Below, in pieces: positions 50,254 to 58,877 of a stretch of 64,000 bases of DNA. Source of the stretch: JAWVFK01 sp033856175 (GTDB taxonomy: Bacteria > Actinomycetota > Thermoleophilia > Solirubrobacterales > 70-9); assembly GCA_033856175.1 (NCBI GenBank), contig JAWVFK010000015.1:38885-102884 (forward strand). The letters are read 5' to 3'. The notes beneath the pieces are model-generated. The model was not told the origin of the DNA, did no database searches, and worked only from the letters and a program-made list of their open reading frames with translations. Numbering within the stretch: position 1 is the first letter of the stretch; each line of letters starts with the position of its first letter. Made by a program: the position numbers and the translations under genes.

Positions 50254-52278
50254 ATGGAAGCAGTCGCCGAGCAGCCATTCAACCGAACTCGCACCGCCGT
50301 TCCAAGGATCGAATGGTCCGCAGTGGCGGCGTGGCTGCTGCCGGTGGCTCTGATCGTCTATCTGGGCATGAGCAACGGCGGCTTCGGAGTCGTCGAGCGG
50401 AGCGAGGCGGGAATCGCCGTCTGGTGGCTCATCCTGCTCGGAACCCTCGCGGGAGCGCTTCCGTCTGCGATCTCGACGTGGCCCTCGCGGGTCGTGGTTG
50501 GGCTACTGCTGGCGTTTGGCGCTTGGACCGCGTTCTCGCTGGGCTGGACCGAGAGCGCCGAGCGAACCACGGTGGAGCTCGGACGTGTCGCGACCTACTT
50601 GGGCTTCCTGCTTCTCGCCCTCGCCATTCAGCGAAAAGGGCACTGGCGGACCCTGCTCCACGGCGTCGCCGTCGGCATCGCGATCCTCTGCTTGCTGGCC
50701 CTGCTCTCTCGCCTCGAGCCGTCTTGGTTTCCTGAGCAGATCGCCGGCAAGTACCTGCCGGGCTTTGAGATCGAACGCCGTCTTGCCTACCCGATCAATT
50801 ACTCGAGCGGCCTTGGGGCGATGGCCGCCATAGGTTTGCCGCTGCTGCTTGCGGCGACGTCGACGGCGCGCACCATTCTCGGCCAAGCCGCGGCGGCCGC
50901 GGCGCTGCCGCTGACCGCGCTGACGCTTTGGTTGACCGCATCGAGCCTCTCGGTGCCTGTCGCCGCGATCTGCCTGTTGGCCTTCCTCGTACTCACTCCT
51001 GATCGTCTGCCAAAGCTCGGGACGCTTTTGCTCTCGGCCGGTGGGGCGGGGGTCCTGCTGGCAGCCGAAGGTCAGCGCCATGCCCTCGATCGAGGCTTGC
51101 CGACACCGCTCGCGGAGCAGCAGGGACAGGAGTTGATGATGTTCGTGGTCGTGGTCTGTGCGGCGGTCGCACTCGCTCAGGCCGCGATCAGCCTGGCGGT
51201 TCGCTACGGCGAACGACCGGCGTGGCTGATCATGTCTCGTCAGCGAGCGGCGGGCGCGGTGGCCGTCGGACTTGTCGCGGCTGTGGTCTGCGCTGCGGCG
51301 GTCGATCTTCCGGCAACGGTCTCGGACGGCGTCAAGACCTTTCGGGATCCAAACGGATCAAGCTCATCCAGCTCTACGCGGGCCAGCCAGATCCTCAATC
51401 CGAACAGCAGCGGGCGGTATCAGTTCTGGCAAGCGGCGATCGATGCAAACGCAACCGATCCGTGGCGCGGCATCGGGCCTGGGACCTTCGAGTTCTGGTG
51501 GTCACGCGAAGGTGGCCAGGGGGGGTTCAAGGGCTTCCTTCAAGATGCCCATTCTCTGTACATGGAGAGCCTCGCCGAGTTGGGCATCCTCGGCCTCGTG
51601 CTGGTCGCAGGCTTCATCCTTGCAGTGGTCGGAATCGGCGCCGTGAGGACCGTTCGCGGTCCTCCCGAGCTTCGCACCGGCCGAGCCGCCGCGGCGGCCG
51701 GCTGCGTCGGATTTGCGGTCGCCGCCGGACTGGACTGGGTATGGGAGCTCGCCGTCTTGCCGGCGATCTTTGTGGTGCTCGCGGCAGTCGCCGTCGGTGC
51801 TGGAGCTGGCACGGGGCTCGGGCGGCCACCCAACCGGGGCGTAGCGAGGAACCGCAGGTTGCCGCTGCCCGACCCCGCGCGACTTGCGGTCATCGGACTT
51901 GCCGTGGCTGCGCTTGTCGCCATCGTGTTGCCACTCGCCGAGAACGTCGCGATCGAGAAGAGCCGGGCGGCCTTCGCCCGCGGTGACCTCGGTGCCGCGT
52001 TGAGCTCAGCCCGAGATGCGGCGGCGGTTCAGCCCTATTCGGCCACGCCCCGCCTTCAAGAGGCGCTCGTCTTCGAGCAACAGGGAAATCTGACCGACGC
52101 CCTTGCTGCCGCCCGTCTCGCGGTCCGGCGCGAAACGACAAATTGGCGCCATTGGCTGGTGCTGTCGCGTTTGGAGGCGCGTCGCGGCAGCATCGATGCA
52201 GCGATCGACGATTACCGTCACGCGCGGGCGTTGAATCCACGTTCGAATGCGCTCGTACCGGGGGCTGTCGGACGATGA
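50254..52278 (+). CDS. Module gene C2: Wzy/O-antigen-ligase-family protein with TPR-like C-terminus
   Basis: 674 residues from ATG 50254, selected from the promoter position. Paralogue of C1: VALIVYLGMSNGGFGVVERS, GIGPGTFEFWWSREGG, LQDAHSLYMESLAELGILGL and the TPR-like end TTNWRHWLVLSRLEARRG. About 11 TM helices. Like C1 it should transfer or polymerise a lipid-linked glycan on the outer face of the membrane; the TPR tail and the adjacent acceptor-like gene B2 are compatible with a protein or surface-anchor glycosyltransferase. Its stop overlaps the start of D2 (ATGA). Confidence 0.82.
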   Translation: MEAVAEQPFNRTRTAVPRIEWSAVAAWLLPVALIVYLGMSNGGFGVVERSEAGIAVWWLILLGTLAGALPSAISTWPSRVVVGLLLAFGAWTAFSLGWTESAERTTVELGRVATYLGFLLLALAIQRKGHWRTLLHGVAVGIAILCLLALLSRLEPSWFPEQIAGKYLPGFEIERRLAYPINYSSGLGAMAAIGLPLLLAATSTARTILGQAAAAAALPLTALTLWLTASSLSVPVAAICLLAFLVLTPDRLPKLGTLLLSAGGAGVLLAAEGQRHALDRGLPTPLAEQQGQELMMFVVVVCAAVALAQAAISLAVRYGERPAWLIMSRQRAAGAVAVGLVAAVVCAAAVDLPATVSDGVKTFRDPNGSSSSSSTRASQILNPNSSGRYQFWQAAIDANATDPWRGIGPGTFEFWWSREGGQGGFKGFLQDAHSLYMESLAELGILGLVLVAGFILAVVGIGAVRTVRGPPELRTGRAAAAAGCVGFAVAAGLDWVWELAVLPAIFVVLAAVAVGAGAGTGLGRPPNRGVARNRRLPLPDPARLAVIGLAVAALVAIVLPLAENVAIEKSRAAFARGDLGAALSSARDAAAVQPYSATPRLQEALVFEQQGNLTDALAAARLAVRRETTNWRHWLVLSRLEARRGSIDAAIDDYRHARALNPRSNALVPGAVGR

Positions 52279-52574
52279 CACCGCGCCGAGATATCTCAGA
52301 TGAGCTTCGGCCCCATGTGCCTCCGCAGGATTCATCGTCGATCAATCGCATCGCCGACAAGCTCGTGGCGGCTCGGCGAGAGCCGACGGCCGCCTTTCGC
52401 GTCGAGCTTCGCATGCGCTTGAACGAGCAGCGCCACAGGCCCGCGCCCGACGTGGCCTACGGCTCGAGGCCGCGCCGCCTGGGCCTGACGGTTGCTGCCT
52501 ACCTGACTTCTGCTGCGACCCTGCTGGGGATCGCGATCCTGGGCCTCGCGGGGTCGGGACCGCTCGGCTACTGA
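52275..52574 (+). CDS. Module gene D2: small one-TM protein, putative anti-sigma partner
   Basis: 99 residues. ATG 52275 overlaps the C2 stop. The N-terminal soluble part contains REPTAAFRVELRMRLNEQRH, equivalent to PAASFRGELQRRLERRRER of D1. The single TM helix ends ATLLGIAILGLAGSGPLGY. It converges on sigma gene E2 with 27 bases between. Anti-sigma function is inferred from pairing and layout. Confidence 0.65.
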   Translation: MTPRRDISDELRPHVPPQDSSSINRIADKLVAARREPTAAFRVELRMRLNEQRHRPAPDVAYGSRPRRLGLTVAAYLTSAATLLGIAILGLAGSGPLGY

Positions 52575-52601
52575 GCTCCATTCACGTTTGATTGATCCAG
52601 G

Positions 52602-53099
52602 CTAAGCCAGCCTGTCTCGCAGCTTTCGCAATGCACGCGAAAGGAGCTGGTGGACGTTGTCGACGCTGATGCCGAGCATCTCGGCGATTTCAGATCCCTG
52701 CAGGTCCGCCCCGAAGCGCAGGGCCACCGCTTCTCGCTCGCGCGGGCGAAGACGATCCAGCGCGGCGGCCAGCTCCGGGCCTGGTCCAGGCAGCTCATCA
52801 GGGCCTGGATGAGTCGGCAGGTCGGCCTCCTTGACCTCGCCGGCAGAGAGGCTGGGGTGATTTCGAAGCCGTTCACGGCGCTGATGATCGATCAAGGTGT
52901 TGCGAGCGATTGCCATGATCCAGACCGTGGCGTTCGCCTTTCGCTCATCGAATCTGGGCCAGGCGCGGAGCGCCCGTTCGAAGGTCAGCTGGGTCAGATC
53001 CTCAGCATCGGCGGCCGAGCGAACCCGGTAGGCGAGAAATCCATAGATCTTGCCAACGAGGAGATCGTAGGCTTGCAGAAAATCGTCTTCTTGCGGCAA
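52602..53099 (-). CDS. Module gene E2: ECF-type sigma-70 family factor
   Basis: 165 residues with a normal ATG. Region 2: YGFLAYRVRSAADAEDLTQL, FERALRAW, VWIMAIARNTLIDHQRRER. Region 4: REREAVALRFGADLQGSEIA, NVHQLLSRALRKLRDR. There is no C-terminal extension of the SnoaL type. It is the intact counterpart of E1 and the likely activator of the GTCAG-N17-CGTA promoters. It diverges from the epimerase gene at 53242, and no GTCAG/CGTA site precedes it, so it may be expressed from a housekeeping promoter. Confidence 0.9.
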   Translation of the reverse strand: MPQEDDFLQAYDLLVGKIYGFLAYRVRSAADAEDLTQLTFERALRAWPRFDERKANATVWIMAIARNTLIDHQRRERLRNHPSLSAGEVKEADLPTHPGPDELPGPGPELAAALDRLRPREREAVALRFGADLQGSEIAEMLGISVDNVHQLLSRALRKLRDRLA

Positions 53100-53241
53100 A
53101 CGCTCCGTCCTCGATTGCCCGCGATTTCAGCCGGGTTGCGAATCCTATCCCTTGGCTTACTCGTTATTGAGCTCCCCAACCGCGGAGATTTTAGGTAGCA
53201 TGGCGACCTCGGCCAGCGAGAGAAGGATTGACGAGGGAGTC

Positions 53242-54243
53242 ATGGTTGACGACGGGATGAGGTACCTGATCACGGGCGGAGCCGGCTTCATCGGGTCTCA
53301 CCTCGCTGACTCCCTTATCGGGCAGGGGGGCGAGGTGGTGATCCTCGACGATCTCAGCACCGGCAGGCGCGAGAACCTCGATCACCTCCTCGATTGCGAG
53401 CGGGCCGAGTTCATCGAGGGATCGGTTCTGGACGATCAGCTTGTCGATGAGCTGATGCGCAGGACCGATATGTGCTTTCACCTCGCCTCGGCGGTGGGAG
53501 TGAAGCTGATCGTTGAACGCCCATTGGAGTCTCTACTGCGGAACGTTCGCGGCATCGACATAGTCACCGACGCTGCTGCTCGGCATGGCAACCGCCTGCT
53601 CTTCACATCGACCTCCGAGATCTATGGCAAGAACAGCACCGGTGCGCTCAGGGAGGGCTCCGACCGTTTGCTAGGCCCCGCATCCACGTCACGCTGGTCA
53701 TACGCCACGGCGAAGACCCTTGGCGAGATGCTCGTATTTGGTTACTTTCGTGAGCGCAACGCCGAGATGATCGTCGCGCGCCTTTTCAACACGGTCGGCC
53801 CTCGCCAGCGAGGGTTCTATGGAATGGTGCTTCCGCGCTTCGTCGAACAGGCGCTGCGGGGGGAGGAATTGACCGTCTACGGCGACGGAACTCAGTCGCG
53901 CTGTTTCGCACATGTCTCCGACACCGTTGACGCCCTCATAAGACTCGGCGACAGTGACCTGGCCCTCGGCGGGGTCTACAACATCGGCCGCGACACCGAG
54001 ATTACGATCCTAGAGTTGGCAGAGTTGGTAATTGAACGGGTGGGATCAGACTCGACGATTCGCTTCGTTCCCTATGTGGAGGCATACGAGAACGGATTTG
54101 AGGAGCTGGGCCGCCGTCAGCCCGACACGTCGGCCATTCAGGCTCTCACCGGCTGGCGAGCCCAGCATACGATTGCTGAGGCGATCGACGACGTGATTGC
54201 CTACCAGCATGAGGAAGTCGCGCGCTCTCAGCTCGCCGTTTAG
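53242..54243 (+). CDS. NAD-dependent epimerase/dehydratase (UXS/GDP-mannose dehydratase-like SDR)
   Basis: 333 residues from ATG 53242, with GAGGGAG just upstream; longer in-frame starts lack such a site. RYLITGGAGFIGSHLADSLI, VVILDDLSTGRRENLDHLLD, FTSTSEIYGKNSTG, the triad in RWSYATAKTLGEMLVFGYFR, and VARLFNTVGPRQRGFYGMVL define the extended SDR. The pattern fits UDP-glucuronate decarboxylase or dTDP/GDP-sugar dehydratase-epimerases. It overlaps the flippase start and opens the last glycan operon. Confidence 0.9.
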   Translation: MVDDGMRYLITGGAGFIGSHLADSLIGQGGEVVILDDLSTGRRENLDHLLDCERAEFIEGSVLDDQLVDELMRRTDMCFHLASAVGVKLIVERPLESLLRNVRGIDIVTDAAARHGNRLLFTSTSEIYGKNSTGALREGSDRLLGPASTSRWSYATAKTLGEMLVFGYFRERNAEMIVARLFNTVGPRQRGFYGMVLPRFVEQALRGEELTVYGDGTQSRCFAHVSDTVDALIRLGDSDLALGGVYNIGRDTEITILELAELVIERVGSDSTIRFVPYVEAYENGFEELGRRQPDTSAIQALTGWRAQHTIAEAIDDVIAYQHEEVARSQLAV

Positions 54244-55564
54244 CACTCTGAGCTCAGCGAACGAAGAAGACATCGGCCGCGTACCGGACGACGTTCGCCT
54301 GACCAAGCGGGGAATCGGGGGGATCACCGCATGGCGCTTCGCGTATCTGTTCATCCAAGGGGGTCTCAGCCTCGCCCTTTTCGCCGCGCTTGCCCACGCC
54401 CTGCCCGTCGGCGCCTTCGCGATCACGGCAGTGGCGCAGGCAGTGCTCGTCATCGCCCAGGCTATGGGGGATTTCGGGCTATCGCCGGCCACCGTGACCG
54501 TCCTTCCGGCGATGATCGCGCAACAACCGGGTGATCGCCAGAGGCTGCTCGCCGGCGCAGTGCGGGCGTTCGCATTGGCGGCGATCGCGGGTGGCGTCCT
54601 GTGCTTGGCCGCCGCCGTCGCGGTGCCGGCCGATGCACGCCTCGCCGTCGTCCTCGTAGCGCCGGCTGCGGCGAGCACCGTGCTCATTTCTGGCGCCGAC
54701 GGGCTGCTGCGGGCAACCGGAGAATTTCGTCGTTCGGTGGGGCTGGTGGCGGTCGCCCGGCTCGGGTCCTTTCTGGCGGTTCCCGCCGCCATTGCCACCG
54801 ATTCCGGTGTCTGGACGTGCGCAGCCATATCGGCCGGAACGCTGGTTGGCACCGTGCCGGCCGCGTTGGCCTTGCGCGCCTTCCGCAGGCTCTCCCGGGA
54901 GTCGAGTCCGAAGCCACTTCTGCGGGTGGCTCTGCCGCTGGGGCTTTCTCAGTTCTTCGTCCTTGCGGGAGGTCGGCTGAACACGGTGATTCTCAGCGCC
55001 ATCTTGTCGTTGCGCGCCGCCACCGTCTTCGAGGCCTCTTGGCGTTTGTTCCAGCTCGGCCAGTACGTGGCGGGTGGGATCTCGACGGCGGCGGCACCGC
55101 TCATTGGTGATGCGCTCGGCGCTGAGCGCCATGTGGAGCTCCATCGTCTTCTGGCGCGCCTCGGAGGGGTAGCGGCGGGCCTTGGCCTCGGCGCCGCCGC
55201 GGTACTGCTACTGGCTCGACGGCCACTGTGCGAGGCGTTGTTCGGGTCGCTCGGCGGCGAGGTCGCCCGCGTAGTGGTTCCGTTTGCGTTGCTGACGCCT
55301 CTGGCTTTTGTCGGCTTCGTCGCCACGACTGCCCTTTCCACATCTTCGGAGGATCGCCGGTTCGTGGTGCTTGCCTATGGCAGCGGGGCGCTGGTCGGCC
55401 TCCCGCTGGTCGTCGCGCTCGCCCCCCGGGGTGGTTCCAGCGCAGCGGCCGCCGGCTGCGCGGCTGGGCTGGCGCTCACACACACGCTCTTGATTGCGCG
55501 ATACCTTCGCATGCTCCGAGGGCTGAGAGCGAACGTTGGTGGACCGCTGAAGGCGCATACGTGA
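54209..55564 (+). CDS. Second Wzx-type flippase
   Basis: About 451 residues from ATG 54209, overlapping the epimerase by 35 bases. Twelve or so TM helices, for example RFAYLFIQGGLSLALFAALA and VAIAVAQAVLVIAQAMG-like FAITAVAQAVLVIAQAMGD; the family is MVF/PST-type polysaccharide transporters. Its presence next to a second lipid-carrier initiator suggests a separate glycan from the one served by the flippase at 36748. The stop overlaps the next gene's GTG. Confidence 0.83.
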   Translation: MRKSRALSSPFSTLSSANEEDIGRVPDDVRLTKRGIGGITAWRFAYLFIQGGLSLALFAALAHALPVGAFAITAVAQAVLVIAQAMGDFGLSPATVTVLPAMIAQQPGDRQRLLAGAVRAFALAAIAGGVLCLAAAVAVPADARLAVVLVAPAAASTVLISGADGLLRATGEFRRSVGLVAVARLGSFLAVPAAIATDSGVWTCAAISAGTLVGTVPAALALRAFRRLSRESSPKPLLRVALPLGLSQFFVLAGGRLNTVILSAILSLRAATVFEASWRLFQLGQYVAGGISTAAAPLIGDALGAERHVELHRLLARLGGVAAGLGLGAAAVLLLARRPLCEALFGSLGGEVARVVVPFALLTPLAFVGFVATTALSTSSEDRRFVVLAYGSGALVGLPLVVALAPRGGSSAAAAGCAAGLALTHTLLIARYLRMLRGLRANVGGPLKAHT

Positions 55565-56715
55565 AGCTGCTCGTCGTCAGTGCCCGCTATCCGGCGGCCG
55601 GGTTGCGCGGCGACCAGAGCCGTCTCGCGAGTCATCTGGACCGGCTGGGCCGGCGCCACGAGATCACGGTCCTCACCACCGAGCCTCCACCGTCCGCGGC
55701 GGTAGGCCGTCGGCTCGAGGCCATCGCTCAGGTCGAGGTCATCCGAGTTGGTCGCGGCGAGCGCGCGACTAGCGCGGCTCGGTTCGCGTCCAGCGGACGG
55801 CCGGCCCAAACCGGTTGGATGATGCCTCCGCGGCCCTGGCGAGTTGCCGCGCGATTGGCACCCAACTTCGAGGTTGCACTCATAAACACCACGCGATCGA
55901 TCCGTGGACCGCTGGAGGCGCCTCTGGTCATCGACCACATCGACGCACTGAGCTACAACATGGCGCAGCGCGCTCGTGGCCCCGAACGATGGCCGCGGCG
56001 CTCGGTGGCCCGCTCTGAGGCGGCGGCCTTTCGTCGCTGGGAACGATCGGTGGCCGGGTGGTCGCGGGCGCAGCTTGGCGCGTCGCAGGAGGTCTTGAAG
56101 ATGCTTCCCTCTTCGCCGGCCCCGATCTTGCTCCCGACTGGATGGGATGGAGAGGTGTTCGTCGATCCGCCGGGCCACCGTCGCGACATCGACGTGATCC
56201 TCACGGGCGATATGAGCTATCCACCGAACCGTCAGGCGGCACAGTGGCTCGCCGCCGAGATCCTGCCGAGAATGCTCGAGCGTCGCTCCAACACGACGGC
56301 GTGGATCGTCGGCCGGCATGCGGACCGCGTTAGCTTCCGAGGAATCAAGACCGCGGCAAACGTCCCCGATCTTCATGCGTTCCTACGCCGAGCGAAGGTG
56401 GCGCTTGTTCCAGTGAAGGGGGCTGGATCTCCATTCAAGACGATCGAGGCAGCTGCCAATGGCGCCGCCGTGGTCGGCTTCGCTTGGACCGTGGAGTGTT
56501 ACGGGATGGCGGCAACCGTCGCCTCCACCGCGGACGAGTTCGCTGCCGGCGCTCTTGGCCTGCTCGAGAGTGAGGATCTCAGGTGCCGCCAGGTGCACGC
56601 TGCCCGGCCCGCGGTGCTGCGGCACAGCTCCGAGGAGCTTGCGAGCAGGCTTGAAGCGATCCTCGAAGAGGCCGCGTTCGGTACGCGCTCCGAGCACGTT
56701 CAAGTCGGTCGGTGA
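55561..56715 (+). CDS. Glycosyltransferase family 4-like
   Basis: 384 residues from GTG 55561 (GTGA overlap with the flippase stop). KLLVVSARYPAAGLRGDQSR is the N-terminal start, VIDHIDALSYNMAQRARGPE lies in the acceptor domain, DVILTGDMSYPPNRQAAQWL starts the second Rossmann domain and AGSPFKTIEAAANGAAVVGF (KxxEAxAxG) is the nucleotide-sugar site. The arrangement resembles sugar transferases of the PEP-CTERM/XrtA-associated type. The donor is unknown. Confidence 0.87.
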   Translation: MKLLVVSARYPAAGLRGDQSRLASHLDRLGRRHEITVLTTEPPPSAAVGRRLEAIAQVEVIRVGRGERATSAARFASSGRPAQTGWMMPPRPWRVAARLAPNFEVALINTTRSIRGPLEAPLVIDHIDALSYNMAQRARGPERWPRRSVARSEAAAFRRWERSVAGWSRAQLGASQEVLKMLPSSPAPILLPTGWDGEVFVDPPGHRRDIDVILTGDMSYPPNRQAAQWLAAEILPRMLERRSNTTAWIVGRHADRVSFRGIKTAANVPDLHAFLRRAKVALVPVKGAGSPFKTIEAAANGAAVVGFAWTVECYGMAATVASTADEFAAGALGLLESEDLRCRQVHAARPAVLRHSSEELASRLEAILEEAAFGTRSEHVQVGR

Positions 56716-56727
56716 AAGGGCTCTCCG

Positions 56728-57732
56728 TTGCTCCTCGAGGCCAAGCTTCCGATTACGCTGGCGCTGTCTGGCGCCGCGGCCTATGGTGCCACCCCGTGGG
56801 TCGTTCGCTTGGCGAAGAGCGTCAACTTTTACGATCTGCCCGCTGGCGGGTACAAGGATCACGCTCGACCAACGCCATATCTCGGCGGTCTCGCAGTGCT
56901 CATCGGCTTTTTCCTCGTCGTCCCGCTGGCTGGCGGAGACCGGCGGGCGGTGCCCTTGGTCGCTGGCATGGCGGCGCTTTGCATCATCGGAACGGTCGAC
57001 GACCGGCGCGGCGTTAGCTGGTTGGCCCGGGTCGGCATCGAGGCCGGCGCCGCCGTGGCCCTTTGGCGACTCGACCTCGGCTGGCACACCGGCGCAGGTG
57101 ACCTTGCCGACGTTGTGGTGACGGTCGGCTGGCTGGTTCTGATCGTCAACGCCTTCAACATCTTCGACAACATGGACGGCGTGGCGGCCGCGATGGCCGG
57201 CGTGGTGGCCGCCGGCGCCACAGCGCTCGGCATCGTCGATGACGACCTCTGGCTTGCGGCGGCGGCGGCGGCTCTTTGTGGGGCATGCCTAGGCTTTCTG
57301 CCTCACAATCTGGCTTCCCCAGCGCGAATCTTCCTTGGCGATGGCGGCTCGATGGCGGTTGGCTTCGCCATGGCTGTGCTGGTCATGGGAAGCCTCGGGA
57401 AGGCCGAGAATCAGTGGCCATCCTTCGGGCTAGGTCTGCTGCTGATCGGGGTGCCGACCGTCGATTGCGCCCTCCGGGTTATTGCACGGCGACGAACCAA
57501 GGTCTCATTTCTAACCGGCGGCCGCGATGGCTTGGCCCATTGGTGGAAGCGCCGGCTGGGGAGCGCAAGGGCGGTGGCGGGCGTGCTCACGACGCTGCAG
57601 GTGGCGGGGTCCACGCTGGCGGTCTTCGCTGTAGCTCACGGCTTTGACGCCAGCCTGATTGTGCTTATCGTCTTCGCCGTGGTGGCCGTGGCGGCGATGG
57701 CCTTTCTCGATGTACGCGAAGTCTCTGGCTAG
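56728..57732 (+). CDS. WecA/MraY/TagO-like polyprenyl-phosphate sugar-1-phosphate transferase
   Basis: 334 residues, ten or eleven TM helices, starting at TTG 56728, 12 bases after the preceding gene. Cytoplasmic loops hold HARPTPYLGGLAVLIGFF, IIGTVDDRRGVSWLARV (DDRxG), VNAFNIFDNMDGVA (NxxNxxDxxDG) and ARIFLGDGGSMAVGF (GDGGS), the Mg-dependent PNPT active site. It starts a glycan on undecaprenyl phosphate, independent of the PHPT at 44882. The last TM helices are followed by a short tail. Confidence 0.93.
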   Translation: MLLEAKLPITLALSGAAAYGATPWVVRLAKSVNFYDLPAGGYKDHARPTPYLGGLAVLIGFFLVVPLAGGDRRAVPLVAGMAALCIIGTVDDRRGVSWLARVGIEAGAAVALWRLDLGWHTGAGDLADVVVTVGWLVLIVNAFNIFDNMDGVAAAMAGVVAAGATALGIVDDDLWLAAAAAALCGACLGFLPHNLASPARIFLGDGGSMAVGFAMAVLVMGSLGKAENQWPSFGLGLLLIGVPTVDCALRVIARRRTKVSFLTGGRDGLAHWWKRRLGSARAVAGVLTTLQVAGSTLAVFAVAHGFDASLIVLIVFAVVAVAAMAFLDVREVSG

Positions 57733-57779
57733 GGCATCTCTCGCCTTGGCGAGCGAACCAGGAAGGCCCGAGCCTGGCG

Positions 57780-58841
57780 CTACTTCACTGGAAGGTCGAG
57801 CGCCGCTGCATACAGTTCCGTGTAGGCGTCGGCGGTGCGCTGCCACCCGAATTCGAGAGAGCGTCGGCGGCCTGCCTCGACGAGCCGGTTTCTCACCTCC
57901 TCCCGTTCCATGACCGCAATCAGGTGCCTGCGCACTGAGTCGACGGGGTCAGCCGGATCGATCGTCAGGATGGCGTCAGCGCCGACTTCCCTCGAGGCGA
58001 CGCTGAGCCCGGAAATCACAGGCACTCCGGCTGCCATCGCTTCCAGGACCGGGATGCCGAAACCTTCAGCCTCGCTCGTGTGCAGCAGCACGGCTGCTCC
58101 GCCGAGCACCTTCCAGAGCTCGCCCCGAGGCAGATAATCGAGAACCTCGATCCGCCCTGATCGAAGGTCGTCGCCGGCGAGATCGGCAAAACCGTCCGGA
58201 AGCCCCGCGCCGGCGAGGACGCGCAGGCGACCGGGGGTGCGCTGTGCGGCGCGCCAGCCCTCGATCGCCAATTCGACCCCCTTGCGCGGGTCGCGGGCGG
58301 CGAAGACCACCGCGTATGAGGGCTCTTCGCGCTCGAGTGGCGGCACCGGCTCGACGCCGAGGGGAATTACATGGGGTAACTGGGAGAGCCCGAACGTCTG
58401 CTGCACTTCCACCGCTGACGCCCTGCTCGGGCAGGCGACCGCAGTAGCGGCGCGTACGGCGGCTCCGACAGTCGATCGAAGGTACCGATGGCCGACGATC
58501 TGGCGCAGGCTGCGTCCCTGCACGGAGGTCTTCAGGAAAATCAGATCATGAACGGTGAGGATGCTCGGCACGGGGCCCGGGGAGCCCCAGCCCGTGTTTC
58601 CTGCGAAGTGCATCACATCAAGGCCTTGCCTGGCAACCAGCCGACGGCCCACCGGCCCATCGAGCAGCGGATACGGGTACCTGCTGACGTTTACGACGTC
58701 TGTGGCACTGGACGGAGCGGTAACCGGGGACCCGAACCAGACGACATCTACACGCTCGCTCATGCCCTCGGCCAGCTCCGTCAGAAATCGGGCGATTCCA
58801 AGACCGCGGGACGCGAGGCGCGCGTCCAAGCCAATTCTCAT
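57780..58841 (-). CDS. Glycosyltransferase family 4 (GT1-like, mannosyl/rhamnosyl type)
   Basis: 353 residues, GT-B. MRIGLDARLASRGLGIARFL is the typical start, ILTVHDLIFLKTSVQGRSLR and ACPSRASAVEVQQTFGL lie in the first domain, IPLGVEPVPPLE is the hinge, AVVFAARDPRKGVELAIEG starts the second domain and HTSEAEGFGIPVLEAMAAGV carries the EGFGxPxLEAMA donor-site motif. It is convergent with the WecA-like gene and divergent from the methyltransferase. Confidence 0.9.
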   Translation of the reverse strand: MRIGLDARLASRGLGIARFLTELAEGMSERVDVVWFGSPVTAPSSATDVVNVSRYPYPLLDGPVGRRLVARQGLDVMHFAGNTGWGSPGPVPSILTVHDLIFLKTSVQGRSLRQIVGHRYLRSTVGAAVRAATAVACPSRASAVEVQQTFGLSQLPHVIPLGVEPVPPLEREEPSYAVVFAARDPRKGVELAIEGWRAAQRTPGRLRVLAGAGLPDGFADLAGDDLRSGRIEVLDYLPRGELWKVLGGAAVLLHTSEAEGFGIPVLEAMAAGVPVISGLSVASREVGADAILTIDPADPVDSVRRHLIAVMEREEVRNRLVEAGRRRSLEFGWQRTADAYTELYAAALDLPVK

Positions 58842-58877
58842 TGGTGAGGCCTATCTGTCGCGTAAGGTGGGGTCGGC

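Larger units (their letters stand above)
48251..53099. repeat. Paralogous surface-assembly module, copy 2 (A2-B2 / C2-D2 / E2)
   Basis: Second copy of the five-gene module, with the same gene order, strands, couplings and divergent promoter geometry as copy 1 at 29201-34008. It is separated from copy 1 by about 14 kb of glycan genes in the same orientation. Confidence 0.9.

Noticed and set aside
48251..53099. Recent duplication or transposition of the module
   Set aside because: Paralogues are similar only at protein level and no insertion sequence, target-site duplication or direct DNA repeat is visible at the borders, so the duplication appears old.
55228..56715. Longer glycosyltransferase start at 55228
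   Set aside because: The first 111 codons overlap the flippase coding region and lack similarity; GTG 55561 with a GTGA overlap is the natural start.
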